A stretch of 64,000 nt of DNA from NCBI RefSeq assembly GCF_044383835.1, contig NZ_JBISEP010000003.1, forward strand, positions 1 through 64,000, in the 5' to 3' direction. Below the pieces are notes generated by a model. The model ran no database searches. It was not told the origin of the DNA and saw nothing but the letters and a program-made list of their open reading frames with translations. The stretch's first letter is position 1. Each line of letters starts with the position of its first letter. A program made the position numbers and the translations under genes. This document shows positions 42,808 through 52,046 of the stretch, piece by piece. The DNA comes from Paraliobacillus sp044383835 (lineage in GTDB: Bacteria; Bacillota; Bacilli; Bacillales; Amphibacillaceae).

Positions 42808-42837
42808 ACACTATCAACTTTTTATTGGGTGGTGAGA

Positions 42838-43038
42838 ATGATTCCATTCCTTCAAGAGAATAAAAAAATAATTGATCAATCAGACAAGGAAAAAATAGAA
42901 AAGATTGAAGAACTTAGACATCAAATGTATCAACATTTTGATAATACACAAAACAAACAAGATATAGTAGCTATTTCACAAGAATTAGACAAGCTAATTT
43001 ATGATTATATTGTTTCGTCTAACAAAAAAAATAATTAA
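42838..43038 (+). CDS. Spo0E-like aspartyl-phosphate phosphatase
   Basis: A 66-aa helical protein carries IEELRHQMYQHFDN and the family motif SQELD (in AISQELDKLIYDY). Spo0E-type phosphatases remove phosphate from Spo0A~P and delay sporulation. The ATG at 42838 follows GGTGGTGAG; a longer frame from the TTG at 42715 adds a hydrophobic stretch not usual for the family. Alone in its transcript, downstream of ppc. Confidence 0.88.
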   Translation: MIPFLQENKKIIDQSDKEKIEKIEELRHQMYQHFDNTQNKQDIVAISQELDKLIYDYIVSSNKKNN

Positions 43039-43260
43039 TAACATCTCTCTTCTTTTTTATTTTCTTCCAAATAATCCACCTATTTATCCGCTCAGAACTT
43101 ATTGATTTAATAAGGCAGATTTATCGACAATAATGACAAAAAAACGATAGAAATTCCGGGATTCTTATCCTCTGCTTTCTACATTACAAACACCCTTTAG
43201 AACTTAACATTTGAATCTGAGTAATAACTACATATTTTTTTGGGGATTATCATGCAGACG
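43039..43260. other. Gap between spo0E-like and LCP genes
   Basis: Two convergent genes meet here. Nothing was recognised apart from the hairpin that follows at 43258-43292. Confidence 0.4.
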
Positions 43261-43292
43261 AAAAGACGCCTTTCATTAAAGACGTCTTTTTC
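43258..43292. terminator. Bidirectional terminator
   Basis: AAAAGACG-CCTTT and AAAGACGTCTTTTT form a stem around 43261-43291 with T residues on both strands. It ends the LCP gene and perhaps also the Spo0E-like transcript. Confidence 0.7.
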
Positions 43293-43339
43293 TGTAATAT
43301 TATGTCCGCATTTTTAAGAGAAGACACGGACTAACCCCA

Positions 43340-44278
43340 CTACTTAGTAATCATATCATGCACTTTATTAATTTCTTCTTCTGACACAATTAAATAATTA
43401 ACTCTGTCTATTATCTGTGCTTGTCCTTCCAACATATACGTGTTAATATTTTTTCTTGTATTCCGGTAATTTAAAAATAAATTTTGCATATCAGTAAAGT
43501 CCATATTTGTTTCTACATTTGTTCCTAGTACATCTAGGATGTCACTTATTTTTGTAACGGAACCAAAACTTGCACCTTCATTAATAATAGCTTCAATCAC
43601 TTTACGCTGTCTTTTCGTCCGTCCAAAATCACCTTCTGGATCTTGCTTACGCATGCGAACATAGCCTAATGCTTGGGCACCATCTAAATGAATCTCACCC
43701 TCTTTATATGCATACCCCTTTTTATAATACCCTGAATCGACCCATGCTAGCTCATTTTGTACAGTAACTCCACCAACAGCATCGACCAGTCCTTCTAATC
43801 CCTCCATATTTACTTTCACATAATAGTCTAATTCAATATTAAGGAATTTTTCTACTGTATCTACAGCCATGTTGGCTCCACCCTTTGCATAGGCGTGATT
43901 TATTTTCTCTGTTGTACCATTACCAACAATTTCAGCTCTAGTATCTCTCGGAATACTAATAATTTGAATACTATCATCATCTGGATGAATGGAAAGTATC
44001 ATTAAAGCATCTGAGCGCCCAGAATCATTTTTCCGCTCATCAACACCTAACAATAATACATTGAGTGACTCTCCCTTATTGATCTTATCTTTTGCTACTG
44101 TAGTGTCGATACTGTCGATTCCTTGATGAATTTCATCATCTACCGTTTGCTTGGCATTCCACCAGATAGAAAATAAAAAAGCTACAATACCTAGCAGAAG
44201 AAGGATGAAGATAATAAGTGCAATTCTTAATCCTTTTCTTTTTTTCGTCTTTTTATTTGTTAATCTACTTTTGCTCAT
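43340..44278 (-). CDS. LytR-CpsA-Psr (LCP) family wall polymer ligase
   Basis: This 312-aa membrane protein has a basic cytoplasmic tail, one transmembrane helix (about 15-38) and the extracellular LCP domain: VLLLGVDERKNDSGRSDALMILSI, ISIPRDTRAEI, KINHAYAKGGANMAVDTVEKFLNI and GYVRMRKQDPEGDFGRTKRQRKVIEAI. It transfers teichoic acid or other anionic polymers to peptidoglycan. The ATG at 44278 is supported by AGAGGTG. Confidence 0.93.
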   Translation of the reverse strand: MSKSRLTNKKTKKRKGLRIALIIFILLLLGIVAFLFSIWWNAKQTVDDEIHQGIDSIDTTVAKDKINKGESLNVLLLGVDERKNDSGRSDALMILSIHPDDDSIQIISIPRDTRAEIVGNGTTEKINHAYAKGGANMAVDTVEKFLNIELDYYVKVNMEGLEGLVDAVGGVTVQNELAWVDSGYYKKGYAYKEGEIHLDGAQALGYVRMRKQDPEGDFGRTKRQRKVIEAIINEGASFGSVTKISDILDVLGTNVETNMDFTDMQNLFLNYRNTRKNINTYMLEGQAQIIDRVNYLIVSEEEINKVHDMITK

Positions 44279-44414
44279 TACAAAAGCACCTCTTTCTACA
44301 GTTACATATTTATTTATATTTTTCATGTGTATGATGCTTGTATATTATGGACGCTTGTATTACGTAAAAGGTTTCACTAATTATGGCATACGCTCTGAGT
44401 GAAGGCAATAGTAA

Positions 44415-44460
44415 TAAAAAATCAGTGAAGAGCCAAACTAATTTGATTGATTCTTCACTG
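44415..44460 (-). terminator. pgcA terminator
   Basis: A 9-bp stem (44423-44431 with 44452-44460), whose loop has further pairing, is followed by ATTTTTTATT on the minus strand. Confidence 0.8.
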
Positions 44461-44483
44461 TTTTATTTAGAATTTTTTTATGA

Positions 44484-46223
44484 TTAATCTGTTAATTCGT
44501 GTACACGTTTCATGATTTCAGCTTCAAAGTTACTTAATTTATTCTTGGTCGCTTCCGAAGTATCACCATTCACCGCAAAATAAAATTTAATCTTTGGCTC
44601 AGTACCTGATGGTCGTAGACAGAACCAAGATCCATCCGCTAACTTATATTTTAATACATTTGATTTTGGTAAGACAATTGGTTCAGTTTCCCCAGTATTA
44701 GTGAATGTTCGCTCACTTGATTGATAATCTTCAATCTCAACAACTGGATTTCCTAATATTTCTTTAGGTGGATTGGTTCGAAATGCTGTTAATAGCGATT
44801 GAATTTGTTCCGCTCCATCTTTTCCTTTTAGAGTTAGTGATTGCAATGATTCATAATAATAACCATATTGTTCAAACACTTCTAGTAATCCTTGATATAA
44901 CGTTTTTCCTTTTGTCTTATAATATGCTGCAGCTTCAGCAGCCATCATACACGCTTGAACCGCATCTTTATCTCTTACAAAATCACCAATTAAGTAGCCA
45001 TAGCTTTCTTCATAACCAAATAGAAATTCGTATTCTCCAGTTTCTTTAAATGCTTTAATTTTTTCACCGATAAATTTAAAACCTGTTAATGTATCGATAA
45101 TATTTAATCCATGAGTATGTGCGATGACTCTACCAATCTCAGAGGTAACGATTGTTTTAAATACTATTGCATTAGCTGGTAATGTGCCTTGCTGTTGTTT
45201 TTCAGTGATTAAATAATGCAACAGTAAAGCCCCAACCTGATTACCTGTCAATACTTGATACTTTCCTGAATCATTTTTCACCGCTACCCCAACACGGTCT
45301 GTATCAGGATCGGTTGCTAACAAAATATCTGCGTTCGTTTTCTCACCTTGCTTCATTGCCAATTCAAAGGCAGCATGTTCTTCTGGGTTTGGTGATTTGA
45401 CTGTAGAAAAATTAGGATCAGGAAGTTCTTGTTCCGCTACTACTTCTACATGCTTGAAACCCATTCTCTTGAGCCCTTCACGTACAGGAATATTTCCAGT
45501 GCCATGTAATGGTGTATAAACAATCTTGAAATCATCTGCCACTTGTTTAATGATCGATGGATTCACTACAATCGTTTGTAACTGTTGCTGATATGCTTCA
45601 TCAATCTTGTCACCTACAATTTGTAACAAACCACTTTGTTTGATTTCTTTTTCATCTGCAACTGGAATTTCCAGTTCATTTTCTACCTCATTTACCTTGT
45701 TTACAACTTCATCAGCAGGTCCTGGAGGAAGTTGTCCACCATCAGATCCGTATACTTTAAACCCATTATATTCTGGTGGATTATGGCTAGCTGTTATAAC
45801 AATGCCACTATATGCATGTAAATATCTCACGGCAAAAGAAAGTTCTGGTGTCGGACGTAATGCATCAAACACATAGGTCTGAATGCCGTGATTACTAAGT
45901 GTTTTCGCTGCTTCTATTGCAAATAATGGAGATTTGAATCGTGAATCGTATGCAATCACTACACCACGTGTTTTTGCTTCATCACCATATATATCGATAT
46001 ATCTTGCCAATCCTTCAGCCGCTTTACGAATGGTATAAATGTTCATTCTATTAGACCCTGGTCCCAATTCACCACGCATGCCACCTGTACCAAATTCCAA
46101 TTCTTTATAAAAGCTATCTTCTAATTTTTTCTCATCACCTTCTAAATCATTCAACTGCACTTTTAGTTCTTCATCTAAATTATTGAAATTTTTCCATTTT
46201 TCATAATTGCTTTTCCAGTCCAT
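44484..46223 (-). CDS. pgcA: Alpha-phosphoglucomutase/phosphomannomutase
   Basis: This 579-aa enzyme interconverts Glc-1-P and Glc-6-P, feeding UDP-glucose for teichoic acid and glycolipid. The catalytic phosphoserine loop is VITASHNPPEYNGFKVY, the metal loop ATDPDTDRVG, the sugar loop GYEESYGYLIGD, and the phosphate-binding loop LRPSGTEPKIKFY. The ATG at 46223 follows TTGGAGG. It is a single gene. Confidence 0.95.
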   Translation of the reverse strand: MDWKSNYEKWKNFNNLDEELKVQLNDLEGDEKKLEDSFYKELEFGTGGMRGELGPGSNRMNIYTIRKAAEGLARYIDIYGDEAKTRGVVIAYDSRFKSPLFAIEAAKTLSNHGIQTYVFDALRPTPELSFAVRYLHAYSGIVITASHNPPEYNGFKVYGSDGGQLPPGPADEVVNKVNEVENELEIPVADEKEIKQSGLLQIVGDKIDEAYQQQLQTIVVNPSIIKQVADDFKIVYTPLHGTGNIPVREGLKRMGFKHVEVVAEQELPDPNFSTVKSPNPEEHAAFELAMKQGEKTNADILLATDPDTDRVGVAVKNDSGKYQVLTGNQVGALLLHYLITEKQQQGTLPANAIVFKTIVTSEIGRVIAHTHGLNIIDTLTGFKFIGEKIKAFKETGEYEFLFGYEESYGYLIGDFVRDKDAVQACMMAAEAAAYYKTKGKTLYQGLLEVFEQYGYYYESLQSLTLKGKDGAEQIQSLLTAFRTNPPKEILGNPVVEIEDYQSSERTFTNTGETEPIVLPKSNVLKYKLADGSWFCLRPSGTEPKIKFYFAVNGDTSEATKNKLSNFEAEIMKRVHELTD

Positions 46224-46741
46224 TCTAATTTCCTCCAATCATTACTACAACTTATCATCAATAAGAATCAGCCAAACATATTAATAATTTGTATGAAAAA
46301 TATCTTAGCTTATTCGTACAACATTACTTTTGGATAATAGTCATCGATGACACACACATCTAATCATTTATTTTACTTTCAAAATTATATAATTTCTTAC
46401 TAATATCACATTATATCAAAGAATAATTTTCTCGTCTCTATCTCTTTATAAAATCATTTAATGAACCAACGATTAAAGTATTACATTGTATCGTAACATT
46501 TCTAGCATATTTTAATTATTTCAATAGAAGATAGCTAGCATTATTTAGTGATTTGTTTTACAATCATTCTATAACTGTTTTATTTATCTAATAAATAAAC
46601 GCACGTTTTCCATATAAAAGGACAAACTTAGTAGTGACAGGATTAATTACTTGTTAAGTAACGAATAACTTTACAAAAAAGTGTACTGAATATTGATTGG
46701 AATTTATCCTTTCTTATCTTTTAAAAAAGGGGCGATAGTTT
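46224..46741. other. 518-bp AT-rich divergent region pgcA/prs
   Basis: No gene was found. Promoters for both neighbours should lie here. A small palindrome TTACTTgttAAGTAA lies near 46648-46662. No riboswitch or purine-regulator box was recognised. Confidence 0.4.
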
Positions 46742-47695
46742 GTGTCAACAGACAAGTTAAATGAACTAAAAATATTCACATTAAGCTCAAATCCAGCATT
46801 AGCAAAGAAAATTGCAAAACACACTGGTGTAACGCTAGGAGATTGTTCTGTAAAAACGTTTAGTGACGGAGAAGTACAAATAAATATTGAAGAGAGTGTA
46901 CGTGGATGTGATGTCTATGTGGTTCAATCTACATCCGATCCTTCAGATCAACATATTATGGAATTAGTAATTATGTTGGATGCATTAAAACGAGCTTCTC
47001 CAAGAACAATTAATGTTGTTATCCCTTATTATGGATATGCACGTCAGGATCGTAAAACGAAAGCACGTGAACCAATCGTGGCAAAACTGGTTTCTGATTT
47101 GATCGAAACAGCAGGGGCATCACGTGTAATGTTACTAGATATTCACGCGACCCAAACACAAGGATTTTTTGATGTTCCCGTTGATCCATTAACAGGAATT
47201 CCAATACTTGCAGCTTATTTTTCTGATAAAAAATTTGAAGATGTTGTCGTTGTTGCACCCGATCATGGGAGTGTAAAACGAGCACGACAATTCGCTGATC
47301 GTTTGGAAGCACCTATCGCTATTCTAGATCGACGCGGCCCAAGAGATGTTGATGCACCTCATCTCAGTGTAGTTGGGGATATCGAAGGAAAAACAGCGAT
47401 TATTATTGATGATATCGTTGACACTGGACGACGTATAACAACCGGGGCACAGGCATTGATTGATAACGGGGCAAAAGAAGTTTATGCAACTTGTACTCAT
47501 CCAGTCCTATCGGGAATTGCAACAGAAAAAATTGATGCTTCACCAATTAAAGAACTCGTCGTTACAGATACGATTCCAATTCCTGATGAAAAATGGAGTA
47601 ACAAAATGACACAGCTAAGTACAGCTGCATTATTTAGTGAAGCTATTTTACGCGTTTATCGTCAAGAATCAGTAAGTCCTTTATTTGAAATATAA
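46742..47695 (+). CDS. prs: PRPP synthase-like protein with altered active-site loops
   Basis: This 317-aa class I ribose-phosphate pyrophosphokinase fold has FSDGEVQINIEESVRG, YYGYARQDRK and GFFDVPVDPLTGIPI. The flexible catalytic loop, usually DKRRPRPN, reads D196-R-R-G199-P-R-D here, so the key Lys197 and Arg199 of the B. subtilis enzyme are Arg and Gly. The PRPP loop, usually DDxxDTAGT, reads D223-D-I-V-D-T-G-R-R231. It starts at GTG behind AAGGGGCGA. It stands alone, not in the usual glmU-prs-ctc context, so it may be a second, diverged copy with reduced or changed activity. Confidence 0.88.
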   Translation: MSTDKLNELKIFTLSSNPALAKKIAKHTGVTLGDCSVKTFSDGEVQINIEESVRGCDVYVVQSTSDPSDQHIMELVIMLDALKRASPRTINVVIPYYGYARQDRKTKAREPIVAKLVSDLIETAGASRVMLLDIHATQTQGFFDVPVDPLTGIPILAAYFSDKKFEDVVVVAPDHGSVKRARQFADRLEAPIAILDRRGPRDVDAPHLSVVGDIEGKTAIIIDDIVDTGRRITTGAQALIDNGAKEVYATCTHPVLSGIATEKIDASPIKELVVTDTIPIPDEKWSNKMTQLSTAALFSEAILRVYRQESVSPLFEI

Positions 47696-47797
47696 AATAT
47701 CACTATATAATCTCTTTTCGAGACATAACTATTTCTATACATCGTGCGCATTTTTTCAGAGATGTACATGATGCATGTTGTTTGACCATTTCAGTAT

Positions 47798-47850
47798 TAA
47801 AAAAGCGATATATTCTAGAGAGAACATCTAGAACATATCGCTTTTCTTTT
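47798..47850. terminator. Bidirectional terminator prs/cidB
   Basis: A 19-base inverted repeat with one mismatch (47801-47819 and 47827-47845) has T-rich tails on both strands, between two convergent genes. Confidence 0.9.
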
Positions 47851-47851
47851 A

Positions 47852-48538
47852 TTATATGAACGCAACAAGTGTTGGTATTAATAGTTTTCCCAAAACAATC
47901 GTAATCGTTGCAGCAAGTATCATTGCTAAAGTTGAGAAAGTAGTCGCCTGCTCTCCATACTCCATCGCTTTATTTGTACCTACACCATGCGCACTCATTC
48001 CTAAAGCAAGCCCTTGTGCCATTGGTGAAGTGATCGCAAAACGTTTAATCACCGCAGGCCCCATGATCCCACCGACAATTCCAGTAATAATAACAAAAAC
48101 AGTCGTTAACGTTGGTAATCCCCCTATTTCTTTTGAAATTTCCATCGCAATCGGAGTAGTAATTGATCGTGGCAACACACTAACTAAATAACTACGATCA
48201 ATATGTAACAATAAAGATAGTCCATAGGAAGTAAAAATGGCAATTAATGAACCTGCTGTAATACTAACCATGATTAAACCTAGATGCTTTTTTAATAGTG
48301 GTAAATGCTTATAGATAGGAATAGCAAATGCGATGGTTGCAGGTCCTAGCATATGTGTTAAGAATGCAGCTCCATCTAAATATTCTGTTGCTGGTATATT
48401 CAACACTGTAATAACGATGATAATTAACAAAGGAGTGGCTAATAACGGATGAAATAACGGAAAAGCAACTTTTTTATTCAGCTGTTTAGTTAATCGGTAA
48501 AAAAGATAAGTCATCACTGTTACAAGTAAGATCATCAT
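47852..48538 (-). CDS. LrgB/CidB family membrane protein
   Basis: A 228-aa protein with about six hydrophobic segments. Family motifs are LGPATIAFAIPIYKHL, RSITTPIAMEIS and GIVGGIMGPAV, then GLALGMSAHGVGTNKAMEYGE. With its LrgA/CidA partner it acts in overflow metabolism (pyruvate/acetate uptake or control of murein hydrolases). It overlaps the partner gene by 4 bp. Confidence 0.92.
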   Translation of the reverse strand: MMILLVTVMTYLFYRLTKQLNKKVAFPLFHPLLATPLLIIIVITVLNIPATEYLDGAAFLTHMLGPATIAFAIPIYKHLPLLKKHLGLIMVSITAGSLIAIFTSYGLSLLLHIDRSYLVSVLPRSITTPIAMEISKEIGGLPTLTTVFVIITGIVGGIMGPAVIKRFAITSPMAQGLALGMSAHGVGTNKAMEYGEQATTFSTLAMILAATITIVLGKLLIPTLVAFI

Positions 48539-48903
48539 TTAACATGCACCCCCTTCTTCTTCGCTATCCAATCTGCAATGAATGCGGTTAAGCTCATGAC
48601 GAGAAAAGTACTAATTCCAATAATAATAACAATTTGCACGCCTTGCCAACTAGCAATTTCATTATAATTAACAATTCCAACTGCTGAAGGAATAAAAAAT
48701 AGTAATAATTCCGCCATTAACCAATTTGCCCCTTGTTCTACCCACTCTAACTTTACTATGTTACATACTAACGCAAGAAATAGTAATAATAAGCCAATGA
48801 TCGAAGCAGGTAATGGAATAGCAAATAACTGCTTTAAACCTATTGCTAAAAATAGAAAAAGATGAATAAATACGATTTGTATAATAATTGTTCCAATCCT
48901 CAC
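48535..48903 (-). CDS. CidA/LrgA family holin-like protein
   Basis: This 122-aa protein has four transmembrane segments and the motif PLPASIIGLLLLFLAL, with MAELLLFFIPSAVGIVNY. CidA/LrgA proteins behave like holins. The GTG at 48903 is eight bases after CAGGAG; the upper GTG (48912) overlaps the ribosome site and is rejected. It is preceded by a LysR-type box and the LysR gene on the same strand, so it is probably CidA rather than LrgA. Confidence 0.88.
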   Translation of the reverse strand: MRIGTIIIQIVFIHLFLFLAIGLKQLFAIPLPASIIGLLLLFLALVCNIVKLEWVEQGANWLMAELLLFFIPSAVGIVNYNEIASWQGVQIVIIIGISTFLVMSLTAFIADWIAKKKGVHVK

Positions 48904-48990
48904 ATCGAACACTCCTGACTAACATATAACCTTTCTTATAGCATACATGAGTCTTTGGTATTCGTAAAATACATATATTTTATGATCATC

Positions 48991-49005
48991 ATAACTTTTG
49001 GTTAT
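48991..49005. promoter_or_regulatory. LysR box before cidA
   Basis: ATAAC-N5-GTTAT is a perfect T-N11-A dyad, 88 bp upstream of the cidA start and just past the LysR gene. Between it and cidA, TTTACG, 17 nt and TATGCT form a weak sigma-A promoter. Confidence 0.65.
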
Positions 49006-49012
49006 ATCTAGA

Positions 49013-49879
49013 TCAGTGGATAAAATCGATAAATGTTTGACCGGCGTGAGAAAGATATTTTCCTTTCTTTTTAATTACTGCCAGATTCCAAGGGATTGCA
49101 GGTGTCAAATTGATGGCACGAATGGATTTACTTTTTACCCTTTCACATATCGATTTTGGTAAAATAGCAATACCTAAATCGGCAGCAACCATTTCTGACA
49201 TCAAGTCCCATTGTGAGCTTTTAAATAAAATATTTGGTTCATAGCCAACCTCTAAAAAACGTTTCCATATCATATCATGCAAGGAAAAATCCTCATGATA
49301 AAAAATAAATTCTTCTTTTTCTAGTTCACTTAAATCTACTGACTTCCGATGAGCCAGCATATGATCACGATGTACAATTAATTGCATATTTTCTTTAAAT
49401 AGCGGATAAATCTCAAACTGACTTTCATCGATTGGTAACACTGTTACACCTAACTCTAATTCCCCTTCTGCAACACTTCTAACTACCCTTGCGCCTCCAT
49501 ATTCTGTGATGGTAATTTTTATATTCGGGTATGCTTTGTGAAATGCAGCCAATACATTTGGGAAAAATAAACTCCCAATGATTGGAGGTAACCCAAAATG
49601 AATTTCCCCTCGTTTTAATTCGGTCAGATCATGCAAAATAGTCATCATATCATCAATTTGTTGATTCATTTTTTTCGCATATTCAAACACAACCATCCCA
49701 GCATCGGTTAACTCACTTGTCTTATTGGTTCGAAGTAATAATGTCATCCCTAATTCAATTTCTAAGTTTTTTATCATTTTACTTAAAGCTGGCTGCGAGA
49801 TATGTAGCGCTTCGGCAGCCCTAGAGATACTTTGACGCTTAGCCACCTCAAGAAAATATTGCAATTGCCTCAACTCCAT
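49013..49879 (-). CDS. LysR family regulator, CidR-like
   Basis: This 288-aa regulator has the N-terminal HTH MELRQLQYFLEVAKRQSISRAAEALHISQPALSKMIKNLE (1-40) and a C-terminal effector domain (about 90-288) with GEIHFGLPPIIGS and GELELGVTVLP. CidR controls cidAB in response to acetate/glucose overflow. Here it is upstream of cidA on the same strand, whereas in B. subtilis it is divergent. Assignment to CidR rests on context and general resemblance. Confidence 0.8.
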   Translation of the reverse strand: MELRQLQYFLEVAKRQSISRAAEALHISQPALSKMIKNLEIELGMTLLLRTNKTSELTDAGMVVFEYAKKMNQQIDDMMTILHDLTELKRGEIHFGLPPIIGSLFFPNVLAAFHKAYPNIKITITEYGGARVVRSVAEGELELGVTVLPIDESQFEIYPLFKENMQLIVHRDHMLAHRKSVDLSELEKEEFIFYHEDFSLHDMIWKRFLEVGYEPNILFKSSQWDLMSEMVAADLGIAILPKSICERVKSKSIRAINLTPAIPWNLAVIKKKGKYLSHAGQTFIDFIH

Positions 49880-49942
49880 GACTTAACCTCCCTGATTTGG
49901 AATAGTGGTGGGGACAGACTCCCTTATCCCTTGTCCGATTAG

Positions 49943-49978
49943 AAAAGGGACAGCGCCTATCATCGCCTGTCCCCTTAT
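49943..49978 (-). terminator. nagB terminator of the GGGACAG type
   Basis: AAGGGACAG and CTGTCCCCTT form a stem with an inner GGCG-type stem, followed by TTTTC on the minus strand. A partial copy (GGGGACAGACTCCC) lies at 49912-49925. Confidence 0.75.
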
Positions 49979-49980
49979 TC

Positions 49981-50712
49981 TTACTTATTTATTTTTGATG
50001 CTGCCGCTTTGTCAGCAATAATTGTTACATTTGGATGTTCTCTTAAAATAGAAGCAGGGAAATCTTCCGATATTGGATCATTTACTAATTGATATAAACA
50101 ATCTGCTTTCTTTTCACCAGAGATTAGTAATACGATTTGTTTACTTTGCATAATTGTTTTAATACCCATCGTGATCGCTTTTGTTGGTACTTCATCAATC
50201 GAATCAAAGAAACGAGCATTTGCTTCACGAGTTGAGGGTGCTAAGTCCACAACATGGGTTTCTTGGTCGAATGGAGTACCTGGTTCATTAAATCCGATAT
50301 GACCATTCAATCCAATTCCTAATAGCTGAAGATCAACACCGCCTGCATTTTTAATCTTTTCCTCATATTTGTTACAAGCTTCTTGTAAATCTTCTGTCTC
50401 ACCCTCTGGAAGATTCGCTTGTTTAGCAGGTAAATTAATATGATTAAAAAGCTTCTCATTCATATAATGGTGATAACTTTGTGAGTTATCTGGTGAAACA
50501 CCTACATACTCATCTAAATTAAAGCTTGTTGCATTTTCAAATGATACATTATTTTGCTTGTACGCATCAATTAATAACTCATAAAATCTTTCTGGTGTAG
50601 AACCAGTTGCTAGACCTAGTACTGCATTAGGCTTCTTATTTACTTTTTCTACAAATATATCCCTAGCTCTTTTACTCATCTCTTCATAATTGTCTACAAT
50701 AATAAAGTCCAT
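49981..50712 (-). CDS. nagB: Glucosamine-6-phosphate deaminase
   Basis: A 243-aa enzyme converts GlcN6P to Fru6P plus ammonia. It has VLGLATGSTPERFYELL (phosphate binding), FNLDEYVGV with the catalytic Asp, LLGIGLNGHIGFNEPG and ITMGIKTIM. The ATG at 50712 follows AGGAGAG. It lies 10 bp after nagA, in one operon. Confidence 0.96.
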   Translation of the reverse strand: MDFIIVDNYEEMSKRARDIFVEKVNKKPNAVLGLATGSTPERFYELLIDAYKQNNVSFENATSFNLDEYVGVSPDNSQSYHHYMNEKLFNHINLPAKQANLPEGETEDLQEACNKYEEKIKNAGGVDLQLLGIGLNGHIGFNEPGTPFDQETHVVDLAPSTREANARFFDSIDEVPTKAITMGIKTIMQSKQIVLLISGEKKADCLYQLVNDPISEDFPASILREHPNVTIIADKAAASKINK

Positions 50713-50722
50713 TTTATCTCTC

Positions 50723-51898
50723 CTATTCTTTTTCTTGAATTGAGTATGCAATATTGCCTCTACAGATAGTATAGTGCACACGCCAATTATTGTCTATCAA
50801 TACAATATCTGCATCTTTCCCAATGCTAATACTTCCTTTACGGTCATAAATATCAAGTTGTTTAGCAGGATTCACTGCTGTCATCTGCACAATGTCTTGC
50901 ATGTCTGCTTCTGTAAATTCAGTCATGTTTTTAGCTGCGTCTATCATACGTAAAATACTTCCCGCTAATGTTCCGTCTGATAGCACTGCTTTTTCATGGT
51001 TGACTGTTGCCATTTGACCACCTAAATCATATTCGCCTGGTGGTAAGCATTTCGCTCGAAGTGCATCAGTAATTAACATTAATCGCTCACTACCAATATT
51101 TTGATAAATTAGCTCAATCATTTCTGGCGAAACATGTATACCATCTGCAATCAATTCTGCTTTTATTTGGTCGAGTAATAAAGTAGCACCTACTACACCA
51201 ATATCTCGATGGTGAATTCCTGTCATTGCATTTGCAATATGCGTTACTTGACTTACCCCTTGAGAAATAGCTTTTTTCATCTCATTGATACCCGCATCTG
51301 TATGTCCTGCTGAAACATTAATACCTTGTGCAGATAAGGCTTTAATAAATTCGCCAGTTGGATCTGTTTCTGGCGCCATTGTGATTGTTTTAATTTTATT
51401 TTTCGCTAGTGTTTGCCAATGATTGAACTTTTCTAAATCGGCTTGTTGGATAAACTTCTCGGGTTGTGCACCAGCACGTTTTGTAGAAATAAAAGGCCCT
51501 TCCAGATGCACACCAACAACCTCTGCTTGCCCTGGTTTATTATCATATGCACCTACATTTTTCAGTGCAGCTTCAATATTTTGATCTGATTGTGTAATTG
51601 TCGTAGCAAGAAAACTTGTTGTACCTTCTTTTGGAAGTGCTTTTGCCATTGTTTCCATTGCTTCTGGCGTGGCATCCATTACATCGGCACCATTTGCTCC
51701 GTGAATATGGGAATCGATAAACCCTGGTATAGCAGTTAATCCATTTCCATCAACAACAGAACTTTCTACGTCATCACCGATTGCATCCATAATAGCAGTG
51801 ATTTTTCCGTCTACTACTTTAATACATCCATTTTCCTTACATACTGTCTCTGTGATTATTCGCACATTTTTAATTAAAAGTGTATTATTTTTAGACAT
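50723..51898 (-). CDS. nagA: N-acetylglucosamine-6-phosphate deacetylase
   Basis: This 391-aa amidohydrolase makes GlcN6P from GlcNAc6P. It has IPGFIDSHIHGANGADVMDA (metal HxH), VGVHLEGPFIS (metal Glu), VSAGHTDAG and ITDALRAK (catalytic Asp). It is the first gene of nagA-nagB and carries a NagR-type operator upstream. With chbG and the GH4/PTS genes it would complete chitobiose breakdown. Confidence 0.96.
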   Translation of the reverse strand: MSKNNTLLIKNVRIITETVCKENGCIKVVDGKITAIMDAIGDDVESSVVDGNGLTAIPGFIDSHIHGANGADVMDATPEAMETMAKALPKEGTTSFLATTITQSDQNIEAALKNVGAYDNKPGQAEVVGVHLEGPFISTKRAGAQPEKFIQQADLEKFNHWQTLAKNKIKTITMAPETDPTGEFIKALSAQGINVSAGHTDAGINEMKKAISQGVSQVTHIANAMTGIHHRDIGVVGATLLLDQIKAELIADGIHVSPEMIELIYQNIGSERLMLITDALRAKCLPPGEYDLGGQMATVNHEKAVLSDGTLAGSILRMIDAAKNMTEFTEADMQDIVQMTAVNPAKQLDIYDRKGSISIGKDADIVLIDNNWRVHYTICRGNIAYSIQEKE

Positions 51899-51955
51899 AT
51901 AACCGCTCCTTGCTATTTTATTTCATATAATTCAAGATTAGCATAGAAAAACTAT

Positions 51956-51971
51956 AGTTGTCTATACCAAT
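51956..51971 (-). promoter_or_regulatory. NagR/DasR-type operator before nagA
   Basis: The minus strand reads ATTGGTATAGACAACT, containing TGGTATAGACAA, a 10/12 match to the palindromic NagR/DasR core TGGTCTAGACCA. It lies about 60 bp before the nagA start. Confidence 0.65.
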
Positions 51972-51998
51972 CCATATAGAGGACAAATGATTCACGTG

Positions 51999-52038
51999 AA
52001 AAAGCGAACATACTTGCTTCAAACAAGTGCGTTCGCTT
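51999..52038 (-). terminator. Terminator of the AbrB-family gene
   Basis: AAGCGAAC-N2-ACTTG and CAAGT-N2-GTTCGCTT form a long stem (52002-52038), followed by TTTTT on the minus strand. Confidence 0.85.
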
Positions 52039-52046
52039 AAAAGTAA

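Noticed and set aside
42715..42837. Longer start (TTG at 42715) for the Spo0E-like protein
   Set aside because: It adds a hydrophobic stretch foreign to the family, and the ATG at 42838 has a ribosome site and a promoter-like box upstream.
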